Made by a program: the position numbers and the translations under genes. A stretch of DNA of 64,000 nucleotides, from contig CANNAD010000001.1 in assembly GCA_947502645.1 (NCBI GenBank), positions 744,001-808,000 on the forward strand. The letters run 5' to 3'. Each line of letters starts with the position of its first letter. The stretch's first letter is position 1. The stretch is from an uncultured Micrococcaceae bacterium. GTDB taxonomy: Bacteria; Actinomycetota; Actinomycetes; Actinomycetales; Micrococcaceae. Below, piece by piece: positions 27,143 through 35,906 of the stretch. A model generated the notes under the pieces. The model did not search any database and was not told the DNA's origin. It worked only from the letters and a program-made list of their open reading frames with translations.

Positions 27143-27815
27143 CGAGGTCCTCCCGGAGTTTCTTGGTTATCTGGCGGGTTGCCGAGGCCTCGATAGCAAC
27201 CCAGACCATATCCGGCATTGAAGCAGCCGGACGGCTGGCCAGATCGGAGGTCACGGCTTCGATAAGGGCATCTGGACCGCCCGCGCAATCAATGCGCCGG
27301 AGATCGTCACCTGCGCGCGAACGCAGAGGAATCGCATGATCGTCGAGGCCATTATGGCCGAACCAGATCGTCGCCGGAGTATGGCTCATTGCATCCAGGA
27401 GGGAGTTGATCGCCGGCGCTGATGCAGCGTCTCCCACTATGGCCAGACGTTCCGGGGCGGGTGACGGAACAGCGAATTTGCTGCCTTGGACGGTAGCGTT
27501 TAGCGCCGTCCCAAGCGGGGCATCACGCGCCCAATCAGCCGCAAGGCCTGGATGCAGTGCGACCTCCACATCAAATCGCCCATTGACAGTATCCGGGTCT
27601 ACGAGGGTGAACGCTCGCTGGTGAGGTTTGCCCTCGTGCTCGAACCACAGACGGATCCATATGGTCGGATGAATTTTCGTCTCCGCCAGCAGCCCGCCAT
27701 CGTCGAACGTCAATCGCAAATACGACGGCGTGATTGCAACGCGAGCAAGCAAGGTAAGTTGGAAATCGCGGGCACCCAGTACCTTCAGCACGGTGTGCTC
27801 CCACCCCTGACCCAT
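27093..27815 (-). CDS. desF: Siderophore-interacting FAD protein (ferric-siderophore reductase)
   Basis: A 240-residue ViuB/SIP-family reductase. Evidence: FAD-binding RAFTLVD, then DVEVALHPGLAADWA, the mid segment LAIVGDAASAPAINSLL and a C-terminal basic helix. SIPs release iron from imported hydroxamate siderophores by reduction. ATG 27815 follows a perfect aaaggag. The gene is divergent from the biosynthetic operon, with the iron box between them. The symbol reflects its place in des-type clusters. Confidence 0.85.
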   Translation of the reverse strand: MGQGWEHTVLKVLGARDFQLTLLARVAITPSYLRLTFDDGGLLAETKIHPTIWIRLWFEHEGKPHQRAFTLVDPDTVNGRFDVEVALHPGLAADWARDAPLGTALNATVQGSKFAVPSPAPERLAIVGDAASAPAINSLLDAMSHTPATIWFGHNGLDDHAIPLRSRAGDDLRRIDCAGGPDALIEAVTSDLASRPAASMPDMVWVAIEASATRQITKKLREDLGVPKRSIHALGYWRAA

Positions 27816-27858
27816 CTGTTATCTCCTTTATGAGTGGTGACCTGTGCACCGACCCTAA

Positions 27859-27877
27859 TTAGCTTAGGCTAAGCTAA
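27859..27877. promoter_or_regulatory. DtxR/IdeR-type iron box
   Basis: TTAGCTTAGGCTAAGCTAA is a 19-bp palindrome around a central G. It closely matches the known actinobacterial iron box TTAGGTTAGGCTAACCTAA. It is the only such site in the 97-nt gap between the two divergent arms, so Fe-bound regulator should shut both. Confidence 0.88.
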
Positions 27878-27912
27878 CCAAGTTCGTCTTATTTCCGACC
27901 AAAGGACTTAGC

Positions 27913-29418
27913 TTGACCACGGACTTGCTCGATGAAGCTAGCGTCTGCTCCTACCGCGCTGCAATGCACAAGGCTGTCGACACTCTTGCCGATCACTTGG
28001 GAACAGTCAAAAAACCATACGCGGGACGTAGCCCGCAAACGCTCGACGCTGAGGTCGATTCGATCGATCTGGACCGGCCGCTCAATTCGACAGGCGCTGC
28101 CCTCACCGAGATCCGAGACCTTTACCTCGAAAATGCCGTGTGGTTCCATAGCCGAGGGTATGCAGCTCATCTGAACTGTCCCGTACTCGTCCCGGCGCTG
28201 GCGGCCGAGGTACTTGTATCCGGCGTCAACTCCTCGCTGGATACGTGGGACCAAAGCTCCGTCGCAACGCTAATCGAGCGTCGGCTCGTGAGGTGGACGG
28301 CTGAACGGATCGGGTTCGGCGCGTCCGCCGATGGATTGTTTACGAGTGGGGGTACCCAATCGAACTTGCAGGGACTCCTATTGGCTCGAGAATCCGCACT
28401 TGAGAAGAACGACGTGCCCAACTGCTCGCGCGTCGAAAACCTGGCGCGAATGCGCGTCCTGGCCTCCGACCAGGCACATTTCAGCGTCGCAACTTCCGCA
28501 CATACGCTCGGTCTTTCCCCGGAGGCCGTTATTGCTGTCCCGTCTGACCGTGAGGGGCGTATGCGTCCGGACGCACTTACTGCGGAGTTGGACGCTGTCC
28601 GGCGCCGTGGGGATGTGGTGATGGCGATCGTTGCAACGGCCGGAACGACCGATCTCGGAGCCATTGACCCACTCAAACGGTGCGCTGAAGCCGCGAATAC
28701 TGCCGGTACGTGGCTTCACGTCGATGCCGCATACGGTTGCGGTCTGCTCAACTCGCGCCGCCGATTCCTCCTCGACGGTATCGAACGTGCTGATTCCGTA
28801 ACGATTGATTTCCACAAGTCATTCTTCCAACCCATTAGTTCGAGTGTGCTAGTTGTACAAAATGCGTCGACGCTGCGTCGTATCGCTCACCACGCGGACT
28901 ATCTGAATCCACGCCAGCACAGTGTCCCGAACCAGGTAGATAAATCCCTGCAGACGACACGCAGGTTTGATGCGCTTAAGCTCTGGATGTCCTTAAGAAC
29001 CCTCGGAGCGCATGAACTGGGGCGCCTTTTCGATGAAGTGATCGACCTCGCCCACAAAGTCTGGGAAGAGTTCGCCACGGACCCTGAGCTGAGATTCTTC
29101 GACCAACCTCAGATGAGCACTATTCTCCTGCGTTACGCACCGGACGGCCTAGATGAACAAATCGTCGAACGTCTTGTAGCCGAGGTCCACGCGGACCTGT
29201 TCGCGGACGGACGCGCGCTGGTTGCCAAAACCCGCATCCGGGGCCAAGCATGGTTGAAACTCACTTTGCTTAATCCGAACTCGCAGACAACAGATGTCGC
29301 CATGATCCTCGAACACGTTCGGGCCGCGGGCCGCGCACGCTTGGGCCAACAGGATTCGTCCTGCGCCAACAGCGTTCCAGCGTCGAGCACAGGAGAGTTT
29401 GCGGGAGCTGCACTATGA
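27913..29418 (+). CDS. desA: PLP-dependent decarboxylase (DesA-like)
   Basis: The 501-residue group-II decarboxylase has FTSGGTQSNLQGLLLARE, HVDAAYGCGL and VTIDFHKSFFQP with the PLP Lys302. In desferrioxamine pathways DesA decarboxylates lysine to cadaverine; an ornithine or diaminobutyrate substrate would give a different backbone. The start is TTG 27913 with aaagga six bases upstream. It is first in a four-gene operon with 4-nt overlaps and sits under the iron box. Confidence 0.88.
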   Translation: MTTDLLDEASVCSYRAAMHKAVDTLADHLGTVKKPYAGRSPQTLDAEVDSIDLDRPLNSTGAALTEIRDLYLENAVWFHSRGYAAHLNCPVLVPALAAEVLVSGVNSSLDTWDQSSVATLIERRLVRWTAERIGFGASADGLFTSGGTQSNLQGLLLARESALEKNDVPNCSRVENLARMRVLASDQAHFSVATSAHTLGLSPEAVIAVPSDREGRMRPDALTAELDAVRRRGDVVMAIVATAGTTDLGAIDPLKRCAEAANTAGTWLHVDAAYGCGLLNSRRRFLLDGIERADSVTIDFHKSFFQPISSSVLVVQNASTLRRIAHHADYLNPRQHSVPNQVDKSLQTTRRFDALKLWMSLRTLGAHELGRLFDEVIDLAHKVWEEFATDPELRFFDQPQMSTILLRYAPDGLDEQIVERLVAEVHADLFADGRALVAKTRIRGQAWLKLTLLNPNSQTTDVAMILEHVRAAGRARLGQQDSSCANSVPASSTGEFAGAAL

Positions 29419-30782
29419 AGAACAGGACTCCCAACGAGCACAATAGTCCAGATGAGAACGTGCTTGATATCGTCGCAATCGGCGCCGGCCCCTTCAACCT
29501 GACCCTGGCATGCTTGGCCGACCCCATCGAGGATTTGTCGGTCACCGTTCTTGAGGCGCGTGACGACGTCGCGTGGCACCCCGGAATGCTTTTGGCCGGG
29601 GCTACCATCCAGGTTCCCTTCCTCGCGGACCTTGTCACCATGGCCGATCCAACGTCGCGCTTCAGCTTCCTGAACTATCTGAAGAAGACAGGAGGGCTCT
29701 ACCCGTTTTATGTCCGCGAGAACTTCTATCCTTTGCGTAGCGAGTACGACGCGTACTGCCGTTGGGCTGCCCGGGAGCTCAACTGTGTCCAGTTCGGGCG
29801 ACGCGTTGTCGCCGTCTCGCATAACACCACCGAGGACATCTACACAGTGACGGCGAGGCTGGCGGATGGAGGGCAGGAAACCTACCGGACGCGGCGCTTG
29901 GTCCTCGGAACCGGCACCGAGCCTTTCATGCCCGAGGTCACCCGCGGGCTCGCTGGGCCGATCATACACAGTGAGTTCTATCTCGACAATCGTGACGCGC
30001 TCCGAAGTGCCGGCGATATCCTCGTCCTCGGATCGGGTCAGAGTGCCGCGGAGATTTACCTGGATCTTCTGGACACGATTGAGGACAGTGACGCCCACCT
30101 CACATGGGCAACGCGGTCGCCGAGATTTTTCCCGATGGAGTACACCCCGCTGACGCTTGAACTTACGTCCCCGGAGTACTCCAAGTACTTCCATAGTCTT
30201 GCCCCGGAAACGCGGTTAAAACTCTTACGCGAGCAACGCTCGCTATATAAGGGCATCAGCTCCGAGACAGTCGACGCTATCCACGAACGACTCTATGTAT
30301 TGCGTGACCGCCAGCCCATGAACAAGACCCTACCGACAACTCTGCTCACAGGTCTTGAGCTTAAGAAGGCAACATTCGATGCCGAGACAGGGTGCTACGA
30401 GCTTCATCTCCACCACGCTGAGCAGGGAACTGAAGCCGTCCTCCATCCCTCCGCCATCGTTCTGGCCACCGGCTACTCACCCCGAAACCCTGATTTCCTA
30501 GCCCCGATCGAGGACCGGATCCGCCGCGACTCGCGTGGTCGGGTTCTGGCTGGAACAACGTACGCCATTGACCATGCGGACGCAGAAATTTTTGTCCAGA
30601 ATGCTGAGGAACACACGCACGGGTTCGTCGCGCCGGACCTCGGAATGGGTGCCTATCGTGCATCGGTGATCCTGAACACGATAACCGGCCGCGAGATCTA
30701 TGCGGTCGAGACCCGCGTCGCATTCCAGGAATTCGGTGTCCCTCAGCGACTACGGCCAACATCCGCGGGAGGACCCCGATGA
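29415..30782 (+). CDS. desB: Lysine/diamine N-hydroxylase (DesB-like)
   Basis: A 455-residue flavin N-hydroxylase of the IucD/SidA/PvdA family. The FAD loop is VAIGAGPFNLTLACL, VLGSGQSAAEIYLDLL is the NADPH loop, and VLATGYSPRNPDFL is the C-terminal signature. It converts cadaverine (or a related diamine) to the N-hydroxy form. ATGA overlap with desA. Substrate is inferred from the cluster. Confidence 0.9.
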   Translation: MKNRTPNEHNSPDENVLDIVAIGAGPFNLTLACLADPIEDLSVTVLEARDDVAWHPGMLLAGATIQVPFLADLVTMADPTSRFSFLNYLKKTGGLYPFYVRENFYPLRSEYDAYCRWAARELNCVQFGRRVVAVSHNTTEDIYTVTARLADGGQETYRTRRLVLGTGTEPFMPEVTRGLAGPIIHSEFYLDNRDALRSAGDILVLGSGQSAAEIYLDLLDTIEDSDAHLTWATRSPRFFPMEYTPLTLELTSPEYSKYFHSLAPETRLKLLREQRSLYKGISSETVDAIHERLYVLRDRQPMNKTLPTTLLTGLELKKATFDAETGCYELHLHHAEQGTEAVLHPSAIVLATGYSPRNPDFLAPIEDRIRRDSRGRVLAGTTYAIDHADAEIFVQNAEEHTHGFVAPDLGMGAYRASVILNTITGREIYAVETRVAFQEFGVPQRLRPTSAGGPR

Positions 30783-33187
30783 GCTACACCAATGATTTCC
30801 TTCCACGTGCCGTGCCCGGGCGGACAGTCACCTCTGCCTTGGGCCCTGTCAGAATCATCGAGGTATCGCCGGAGCACGATGCGCCTCTGCTACACGCATG
30901 GCTGAGTGACCCGCACGCTGCATTCTGGGCGATGGGACACCTCGACGTAGACGGCGTCCGAGACGCCTACCGCGAAATTGAGCGCACCCCTGGTCACCGC
31001 GCCGTTCTGCTGGAACTCGGGGACAGGCCTATCGCACTGGTGGAAACCTACGACCCGACGCGGTCCGACCTGCAGGGCCACTACGCAGCGAGAACGGGTG
31101 ATGTCGGAATGCACGTGCTCGTCGCACCACGCCGTGACATCGACCCGATCAGGCACGGGCTAAGCGCCACTGTGATGGCTGTCGCTGTAGCATATGCGCT
31201 CTCTCGCGATGGGGCAGAGCGAGTTATCGTAGAGCCCGACGTCCGCAACCATCGAGTGATAGCGCTAAACACGCGTGCTGGCTTCGTTGGCGTGAGCGAG
31301 ATCGATCTGGCCGATAAACGAGCGGCCCTTGCCATCGTCGACCGCAACATGTTCCTAGGTAGCGAGTTGGCGCTTCTGCTCCGTGGAAATAATGCCCTGC
31401 CAGCTCCCCACCTCCGGCCAGAGACAATGGCCGCAGCCGAAGCACATCTTTTGGCAAAAGCACTCGGAGAATTCGCGCATGAACGTCTCATCCATCCCGA
31501 GCTCAAGGACGGCCAGTATGTGCTGATACCTTCGCTCGCAAAGTGCGGAGCCAAATCGCGTTACACGTTCTCCGCGCGCATACTCCCCCTTGAGCATTGG
31601 ATCATCGACTCAGCCTCCATTCGCCGTGAAAACGCGGAAACCGGCGAGCGATTGACTCTGAGCACACAGGAATTGATTGTCGAGTTACGCTCCGAGTTGG
31701 CCATCCCCGACGAGTTCTTGCCGATCTATCTCGAGGAGATCGCAAGCACGCTTGCAGCATCTGCTTATGTCCGTGATCGGGGCGGACCGAGCGCCCGTGA
31801 CCTCGCCTCCTCCGGTCTGCAGGCCGTCGAAGGATCCATGACCAGTGGTCATCCAAGCTTCGTCGCGACGAACGGACGCATCGGATTCTCAAGTCAAGAT
31901 CACGCGCGGTTCGCACCCGAAGCCGCCCAGGACCTAAACCTCATGTGGCTAGCTGTGCGCCGTAATCGGGCGGTGCTTGCTTTCAGCGCCGGGCACGACG
32001 AAAGCAGTCTCTACCAGCGCGAGCTCGGTGTAGAAATACTCGATGAATTTACGGACCGGCTACAAGCTCTCGGCCTTGACCCACGTGAATTTATATACCT
32101 GCCTGCACACCCGTGGCAGTGGGAGCACCGCATCTCAATCACTTTTGCAGCCGAGGTAGGGGCGCGTGAGATCGTTCCTCTTGGGTTTTCCCGTGATGTC
32201 TACCGCCCGCAGCAATCGATTCGCACCTGGTTCAACCTGACCGATCCGAAACGCCACTACGTCAAGACGGCCCTATCGATCACGAACATGGGGTTCTTGC
32301 GCGGACTGTCAGCGACATACATGGCCGTGACCCCAGCCATCAACGACTGGGTGGCTGGAATCATCCGCGCCGATCCCGAGCTGGTAGATCTCGGTTTCGA
32401 TGTTTTGCGCGAGGTCGCGGCAGCAGGATGGACCGGTGGGGTGGCGGCCTCCCTCGAAAAGCCCGGAGGCTACGACAAGATGCTGGCAGCCCTCTGGCGT
32501 GAAAGCCCCATCGACCGTCTCAACCCCGGCGATCAGGCAATGACGATGGCAGCGCTGCTCCATCGCGATAGCTCAGGAGCAAGCGTTGCTGCCGCCCTGA
32601 TCGAAAGCTCAGGGCTCGATGCCGTAACGTGGCTCGACGCCTATCTGCGCGCCTATCTCCGACCCATGATCCAGTGCCTACTCGTCCACGATCTTGCGTT
32701 CATGCCTCACGGTGAGAACATCATCCTGATCGTGCACTCAGGCCGGATCGAGCGCTGTCTGCTGAAGGACATCGGCGAGGAAGTCGTTGTCGTCGGTTCC
32801 CGCGATGTCCCCGAGCCTATTCGCCGTATCAGCCATCCGGTCTCCGACGAAGAACGCCTACTGGCGATCTTCACGGATGTATTCGATGGCTTCCTCCGCC
32901 ATCTGGCCGGAATCCTCGATGAAGACAAAGTTCTCCCCGCGGATATATTCTTCACGCGGGTTGCCACGAGCATCGTGGAACACCGCCAAGATCATCCTGA
33001 CGTGCATGAACGCTTCGACTTGTTCACGGACCGGTTCGCGCACTCGTGCCTCAACCGGCTTCAGCTCCGCAATCCACGGCACATGGTCGATCTTACCGAC
33101 CAGTCTGGATCGCTGATCTACGCCGGAACTCTAGCCAATCCCATCGCCGAACGTACTACTCCACAGATCCAGGGAGATCCGCAATGA
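30779..33187 (+). CDS. desCD: DesC-DesD fusion: acyltransferase plus NIS siderophore synthetase
   Basis: The 802-residue protein joins two usual enzymes. Residues 1 to about 200 are an IucB/DesC-like acyltransferase (AFWAMGHLDVDGVRDAY, RVIVEPDVRNHRVI). Residues about 215-802 are an IucA/IucC-type NIS synthetase with AHPWQWEHRI, QQSIRTWFN and KTALSITNMGFLRGLS. The first domain makes N-hydroxy-N-acyl-cadaverine. The second condenses succinyl units with ATP into the trimer. ATGA overlaps on both sides. Confidence 0.9.
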   Translation: MSYTNDFLPRAVPGRTVTSALGPVRIIEVSPEHDAPLLHAWLSDPHAAFWAMGHLDVDGVRDAYREIERTPGHRAVLLELGDRPIALVETYDPTRSDLQGHYAARTGDVGMHVLVAPRRDIDPIRHGLSATVMAVAVAYALSRDGAERVIVEPDVRNHRVIALNTRAGFVGVSEIDLADKRAALAIVDRNMFLGSELALLLRGNNALPAPHLRPETMAAAEAHLLAKALGEFAHERLIHPELKDGQYVLIPSLAKCGAKSRYTFSARILPLEHWIIDSASIRRENAETGERLTLSTQELIVELRSELAIPDEFLPIYLEEIASTLAASAYVRDRGGPSARDLASSGLQAVEGSMTSGHPSFVATNGRIGFSSQDHARFAPEAAQDLNLMWLAVRRNRAVLAFSAGHDESSLYQRELGVEILDEFTDRLQALGLDPREFIYLPAHPWQWEHRISITFAAEVGAREIVPLGFSRDVYRPQQSIRTWFNLTDPKRHYVKTALSITNMGFLRGLSATYMAVTPAINDWVAGIIRADPELVDLGFDVLREVAAAGWTGGVAASLEKPGGYDKMLAALWRESPIDRLNPGDQAMTMAALLHRDSSGASVAAALIESSGLDAVTWLDAYLRAYLRPMIQCLLVHDLAFMPHGENIILIVHSGRIERCLLKDIGEEVVVVGSRDVPEPIRRISHPVSDEERLLAIFTDVFDGFLRHLAGILDEDKVLPADIFFTRVATSIVEHRQDHPDVHERFDLFTDRFAHSCLNRLQLRNPRHMVDLTDQSGSLIYAGTLANPIAERTTPQIQGDPQ

Positions 33188-35826
33188 GTGACCTAGAACG
33201 CGATGACTGGGGCGTGCCCGTGGTGCGAGGACCCGACGTCGAGTCCCTCGCGTACCTTCAGGGCGAGGCAACTGCATACGATCGAGCCTGGCAACTTGAG
33301 CTGGAGCGCCGTCGCGGTGAGGGACGCGTGGCCGAGCTGCTCGGTATCGACCACGCCGGCTGGGATCTTATGTCGCGCCGCCTCGGCATCGCAGAAACTG
33401 CGCAACGAGCCTACGAGAATCTCGACGCCGAGACCTCCGCATGGTGCGCAGCCTACGTCGAAGGTGTCCGTGCCGGCCTCGCCGAAGGTGCCGCACGCGA
33501 TCCCGCGCTCAGTGAACATGACATCGATCCGGCCGCATGGAAACCGTGGACCCCGCTTGCGATCTTTCGGGTGGCCCATGTGCTGTTCGGCGCTTTCCCG
33601 CAGAAGCTCTGGAAAGATCGAGTCGCACAGACTCTCGGGGAGGATGGCCTCGACGTTCTCGGAATCGAAGGTGGCGCCCAATCGGGCAGCAATGCGTGGG
33701 TACTGACCGGCTCCCGGACCGCGAGTGGGTCACCCATGATTGCAGGTGACCCGCACCGCCTCATTGAGGCGCCGGGTGTCTATCAGCAGATTCGTCTCGT
33801 GGCGCCGGGAATAGACGTCGTCGGCCTCACATTTCCGGGCATCCCAGGGGTCCAACACTTCGCTCACTGTGGGACAGTCGCCTGGGCGGTGACGAACGCC
33901 ATGGCGGACGCCGAAGATCTCGTCCGAGAAGAGTTGCGCGCAGGACCCTCTGGAGGCACGCAGGCCCGAGGCCCCAGTGGTTGGGAACCTGTTCAGAGCC
34001 GAGTCGTTAACATCGCGTGCGCTGACCGCGATCCCATCAGTGCCGTTGCCTATCGGACTCAGCGCGGCCCGGTTCTAGTCGGTGGGACTACTCCGCTTGA
34101 TGGCTACGACGACGCTACGACTGCACTTGCACTCAGGACACCATCCGAGGAGCTGGGTGATCTCGGGTTCGCCGCGTTGCTGCCATTGCTTCGCTCCCGC
34201 ACCGTTAGTGACGTTGAATCCGCCTTGGCCTCTTGGGTCGAGCCCGTGAACAGCGTCCTGATAGCCGATCGAGAGGGCTCGGCCCGACGGCTGATCGCAG
34301 GTCGGGTTCCGCTACGTGATGCGTTAACTCGACGTTCTGTCTCCGGCGCGGATCCAGAAGCTACATGGAAAGGCTTTGCAACACTTCCCGCGAACGACGT
34401 CGACGACGTCGCGGTCGCAGCCAACGACCGGCGGACAGGTGACGGCGCTGAACTCGGGCATGATTTCGCTCCTCCGTACAGGGCCCAACGCATTACTGAG
34501 CTGCTCATGGATCGTGTGGACCTAGAAGTCGAGGACCAGACCGAGATCCACCGCGATGTTCAGTCGTACTCCGCGCTGATCTTGGTACGATTGCTCGCGG
34601 ACGGCCGGCCCAATGAAACCGAAGATGAGGAACAAGCACGCCTTTCCTTATTATCGTTCAACGGTCACATGCAAGCGGATTCGATGTCCGCCGGACGGTT
34701 CGCTGCCTGGCGATCAGCCCTCGTCGAACGGCTCTGCCATGATCCGGTCCTAGCGCCGCTCGCCGCAGCTCCACCAAGGTGGGACGTCGATCAGCTCTTC
34801 TGGCCGTGGATGGATTTGCGAAGCCGGCTCGGCGCGGCGCTGCCCTCATTGGTCGCCCGCGGTGCAGAGATCGGTATTGACATGCACGCCCACGCCCTTG
34901 ACGCCGTCTCCGACCTTCTCGCCAGTTCGGAACCGGCGAGACCGTGGGGTGGTGCCCACCACCTCGCACCTCTCCATGTCCAGCCTCACTCTCCCCCCTT
35001 CGCTGCCGCGCCTTGGTCCAATCGGGGTCTCGGCGGTGATCTCGACTGCGTCAGCGCGTGCGCGTCGACGCCAGGGGTAAGTGATCAATGCGTACAAGGA
35101 CCTGTCGCGCGCTATGTCTGGGACCTCGACAAGCGTTCGCGCGGCGGATGGATCGTGCCCCTGGGCGCTATCGGGCCGATAGAGGACGAACGAGCCTCCA
35201 ACCAGCTCGAGAAGTGGATAGACGGCCAACTCATACCATTGCCTGAAGATTCCAACCTGTCGCGCGAAAACGTTGGCGATATTCCCGCGCACCGACGTGG
35301 AGAGCACACCGTGGAGGGTATCGGCTCCATCCGGCTCGATGCCCTAGATCCGACTCGAGATGCCGGGCTCATTGCCGCCTGGTCGGCTGCTGAACGGTCG
35401 CACTTCTGGGGAATGGGGGAACTGAGCAAGCACGAGATACGTGACCTCTACCAATTCCTCGATGGGCTCGCCACCCACCACGCATACCTCGTACGGCACG
35501 CGGGTGACCCCATTGCACTCCTACAGACCTATGATCCGTCGGCAGATCCGCTCGGTGAGGTCTACCCAGTGCAAGAAGGCGATCTCGGATTTCACCTCAT
35601 GCTCGCCCCCAGCGGTCTCCCGAAACGCGGGTTCACTGCCAGGCTCGCCCGACATTTGTTAAAGCTCATCGGTGGCGATCCCCGAGTGCGGCGCCTCGTC
35701 GCGGAGCCCGCCGCCGGGAATCATCTTGCCCTTCGGCGCCTTGAATCACTCGGATTCACTATCGGGGCCAAACTACAGTTGTCCGGTAAAACGGCTCGGC
35801 TCTGCACCTTGGATCTTACGCCCTGA
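33184..35826 (+). CDS. Penicillin-acylase/acyltransferase fusion (DesG-DesH-like)
   Basis: The 880-residue protein has no signal peptide. Residues 1 to about 700 are a penicillin-acylase-type Ntn hydrolase: AQGEATAYDRAW-like start (YLQGEATAYDRAWQLEL), the processing site QSG-SNAWVLTG with nucleophile Ser169, and FPGIPGVQHFAH. Residues about 705-880 are a DesC-like acyltransferase (SHFWGMGELSKHEIRDLY, RLVAEPAAGNHLALRRL) clearly related to the N-domain of the preceding gene. Some Streptomyces des clusters, as I recall, carry separate penicillin amidase and acyltransferase genes proposed to make acylated variants. Here they are one chain. A TTA codon pair near 34650 is unusual for this GC-rich genome. 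Confidence 0.85.
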   Translation: MSDLERDDWGVPVVRGPDVESLAYLQGEATAYDRAWQLELERRRGEGRVAELLGIDHAGWDLMSRRLGIAETAQRAYENLDAETSAWCAAYVEGVRAGLAEGAARDPALSEHDIDPAAWKPWTPLAIFRVAHVLFGAFPQKLWKDRVAQTLGEDGLDVLGIEGGAQSGSNAWVLTGSRTASGSPMIAGDPHRLIEAPGVYQQIRLVAPGIDVVGLTFPGIPGVQHFAHCGTVAWAVTNAMADAEDLVREELRAGPSGGTQARGPSGWEPVQSRVVNIACADRDPISAVAYRTQRGPVLVGGTTPLDGYDDATTALALRTPSEELGDLGFAALLPLLRSRTVSDVESALASWVEPVNSVLIADREGSARRLIAGRVPLRDALTRRSVSGADPEATWKGFATLPANDVDDVAVAANDRRTGDGAELGHDFAPPYRAQRITELLMDRVDLEVEDQTEIHRDVQSYSALILVRLLADGRPNETEDEEQARLSLLSFNGHMQADSMSAGRFAAWRSALVERLCHDPVLAPLAAAPPRWDVDQLFWPWMDLRSRLGAALPSLVARGAEIGIDMHAHALDAVSDLLASSEPARPWGGAHHLAPLHVQPHSPPFAAAPWSNRGLGGDLDCVSACASTPGVSDQCVQGPVARYVWDLDKRSRGGWIVPLGAIGPIEDERASNQLEKWIDGQLIPLPEDSNLSRENVGDIPAHRRGEHTVEGIGSIRLDALDPTRDAGLIAAWSAAERSHFWGMGELSKHEIRDLYQFLDGLATHHAYLVRHAGDPIALLQTYDPSADPLGEVYPVQEGDLGFHLMLAPSGLPKRGFTARLARHLLKLIGGDPRVRRLVAEPAAGNHLALRRLESLGFTIGAKLQLSGKTARLCTLDLTP

Positions 35827-35853
35827 GCGCGCGGTAGCGGCACTACAAGGGCT

Positions 35854-35906
35854 GGCCACCGTCAAAACGGCGGACGAAGCATTCTTCACTCGTCGCCTTG
35901 ACGGCC
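35854..35906. terminator. Bidirectional terminator, siderophore operon/aceE
   Basis: An imperfect long stem pairs GGCC..GTCAA..GGCGgACGA with TCGTCGCC-TTGACGGCC across a 12-nt loop between convergent genes. Confidence 0.65.

Noticed and set aside
29133-30194. 353-residue minus-strand frame in the siderophore operon
   Set aside because: Antisense to desA and desB, which have clear family motifs.
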